From: Mesorhizobium sp.
GTDB taxonomy: Bacteria; Pseudomonadota; Alphaproteobacteria; Rhizobiales; Rhizobiaceae
Reading direction: 5' to 3'
DNA length: 61,636 nt
Assembly (NCBI GenBank): GCA_004020545.1
Contig: SAQE01000036.1
Span: 1 to 61,636 of the forward strand
Shown: piece after piece, positions 61,017-61,636 of the stretch
Layout: every line of letters starts with the position of its first letter
Position numbering within the stretch: the first letter of the stretch is position 1
Notes under the pieces: model-generated
The model's input: the letters and a program-made list of their open reading frames with translations, nothing else
What the model was told of the DNA's origin: nothing
Database searches by the model: none
Position numbers and translations under genes: made by a program

Positions 61017-61636
61017 TCATGCACCGGTATGATCGTCAGTGCCTTCACCGGCCACGGTATGATGGTAGTCGCCGCCCACCACGGTCTGAGAGACCAGGTT
61101 TTCTTGCAGGTTGGCGCCCATCACGATCTGCTGGTTGAACATGCTGGGGGAGATCAAGGCGTCCGCCGAGGCCTGGCTGTCGCCAGTCACGTACCCGTCG
61201 TGGCCATTGCTCGAGCCCCAGGTCCCGCCGTCGCCGCCGTCGCCGCCGTCACCATTGTAGGCGTAGCCGCCGGCACCGCCGTCGCCTGCAGCACCACCCA
61301 TGGTGAAGCCACCCTGGGCATCGCCGCCGGTGCCATCGGCCCAGGCGCCGCTCAGCGCATGGCCGCCGTCACCGCCGAAGGCCGTCGCGAAGCCACCGAG
61401 GCTGTCGCCGCCGGCCGCGCCGCCACTGGTTGCAGCACCGCCGGTTCCGTCGCCGCTGTAGCCGTCGCCGCCGGTTCCAGCGCCACCCGTGCCGCCAGCA
61501 CCACCGGTGCCTGCGCCCACGCCTGCGCCGTAGCCCGCGCCGTAGCCCGCGCCGAGGGCATCGCCACCGTAAGACTCGGAGTCGCCGCCATCGGAATGGG
61601 CATTGCCGCCGTCCGACTTGGCATTGCCGCCGTCAG
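61017..61636 (-). CDS. Glycine-rich repeat protein, probable secreted cargo (5' end outside window)
   Basis: At least 206 residues, open to the window edge. The visible N-terminal part is Gly/Ala/Asp-rich with a repeating GGNAKSDGGNAHSDGG-type pattern and GAGYGAGYGAG runs. The last 70 residues change character (MFNQQIVMGANLQENLVSQTVVGGDYHH) and share the Q-x-hydrophobic and VGGDYH features with the repeats of the next gene, so they may carry the same secretion or assembly module. No signal peptide can be judged. It is first in the visible part of the type I secretion operon. Confidence 0.75.
   Translation of the reverse strand, partial: DGGNAKSDGGNAHSDGGDSESYGGDALGAGYGAGYGAGVGAGTGGAGGTGGAGTGGDGYSGDGTGGAATSGGAAGGDSLGGFATAFGGDGGHALSGAWADGTGGDAQGGFTMGGAAGDGGAGGYAYNGDGGDGGDGGTWGSSNGHDGYVTGDSQASADALISPSMFNQQIVMGANLQENLVSQTVVGGDYHHTVAGEGTDDHTGA

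Noticed and set aside
1-61636. Possible genomic island or prophage
   Set aside because: No integrase, tRNA-flanking direct repeat, transposase or clear shift in base composition was visible.
1-61636. RTX-type nonapeptide repeats in the secreted proteins
   Set aside because: The GGxGxDxxx array is not present; glycine-rich repeats here have a different pattern.

Overview
The window is GC-rich alphaproteobacterial chromosome, most like Mesorhizobium or a close relative in the Rhizobiales. I infer this from gene content and texture: many ABC importers with local regulators, PotABC-type amine uptake, a Rieske demethylase-type oxygenase, a ROK-regulated sugar locus, a PrsD/PrsE-like type I exporter, and palindromic intergenic repeats of the kind common in rhizobia. 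No rRNA, tRNA, CRISPR array, phage or transposase gene was seen.

Region 1 (about 1-17,400) is an amine/N-methyl-compound catabolic island. It holds an M19 dipeptidase, a minus-strand operon of two phytoene-desaturase-like FAD oxidoreductases, a GcvT-like folate enzyme and an 85-residue protein, then a methyltransferase and a TetR/BetI-like regulator, two paralogous substrate-binding proteins, a flavin amine oxidase, a PotBCA-type importer, a class III aminotransferase and a Rieske oxygenase. Three 16-bp operators of the form TTGAA-N6-TTCAA sit in the control regions of these units. This suggests one regulon, probably run by the TetR protein encoded inside it.

Region 2 (17,400-33,700) is housekeeping and envelope. 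It carries a hybrid sensor kinase with an OmpR-type regulator, a divergent regulator whose receiver domain has lost its key residues, an L,D-transpeptidase, an RND efflux pump with a divergent TetR repressor and a well-placed operator, a Pit phosphate transporter, and a ketone-body cluster (acetoacetate decarboxylase, patatin, 3-hydroxybutyrate dehydrogenase) around a 24-bp palindrome.

Region 3 (33,700-51,000) is carbohydrate uptake and catabolism. A ROK repressor faces a sugar ABC importer whose binding-protein gene is broken by a one-base frameshift, followed by three short-chain dehydrogenases and a TIM-barrel isomerase. A chromate-resistance pair follows (rhodanese-ChrB fusion and ChrA). 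Next come a DapA-like aldolase, a GntR/FCD regulator and a second complete sugar ABC importer.

Region 4 (51,000-61,636) begins with an ECF sigma/anti-sigma pair. It ends in a minus-strand type I secretion operon: a glycine-rich protein cut by the window edge, a 679-residue protein with five degenerate beta-type repeats, an ABC exporter with an unusual 370-residue Pro/Ala-rich extension, an HlyD adaptor, and a GNAT/FemAB-like acyltransferase fused to TPRs. This last operon is the best candidate for an undescribed system.
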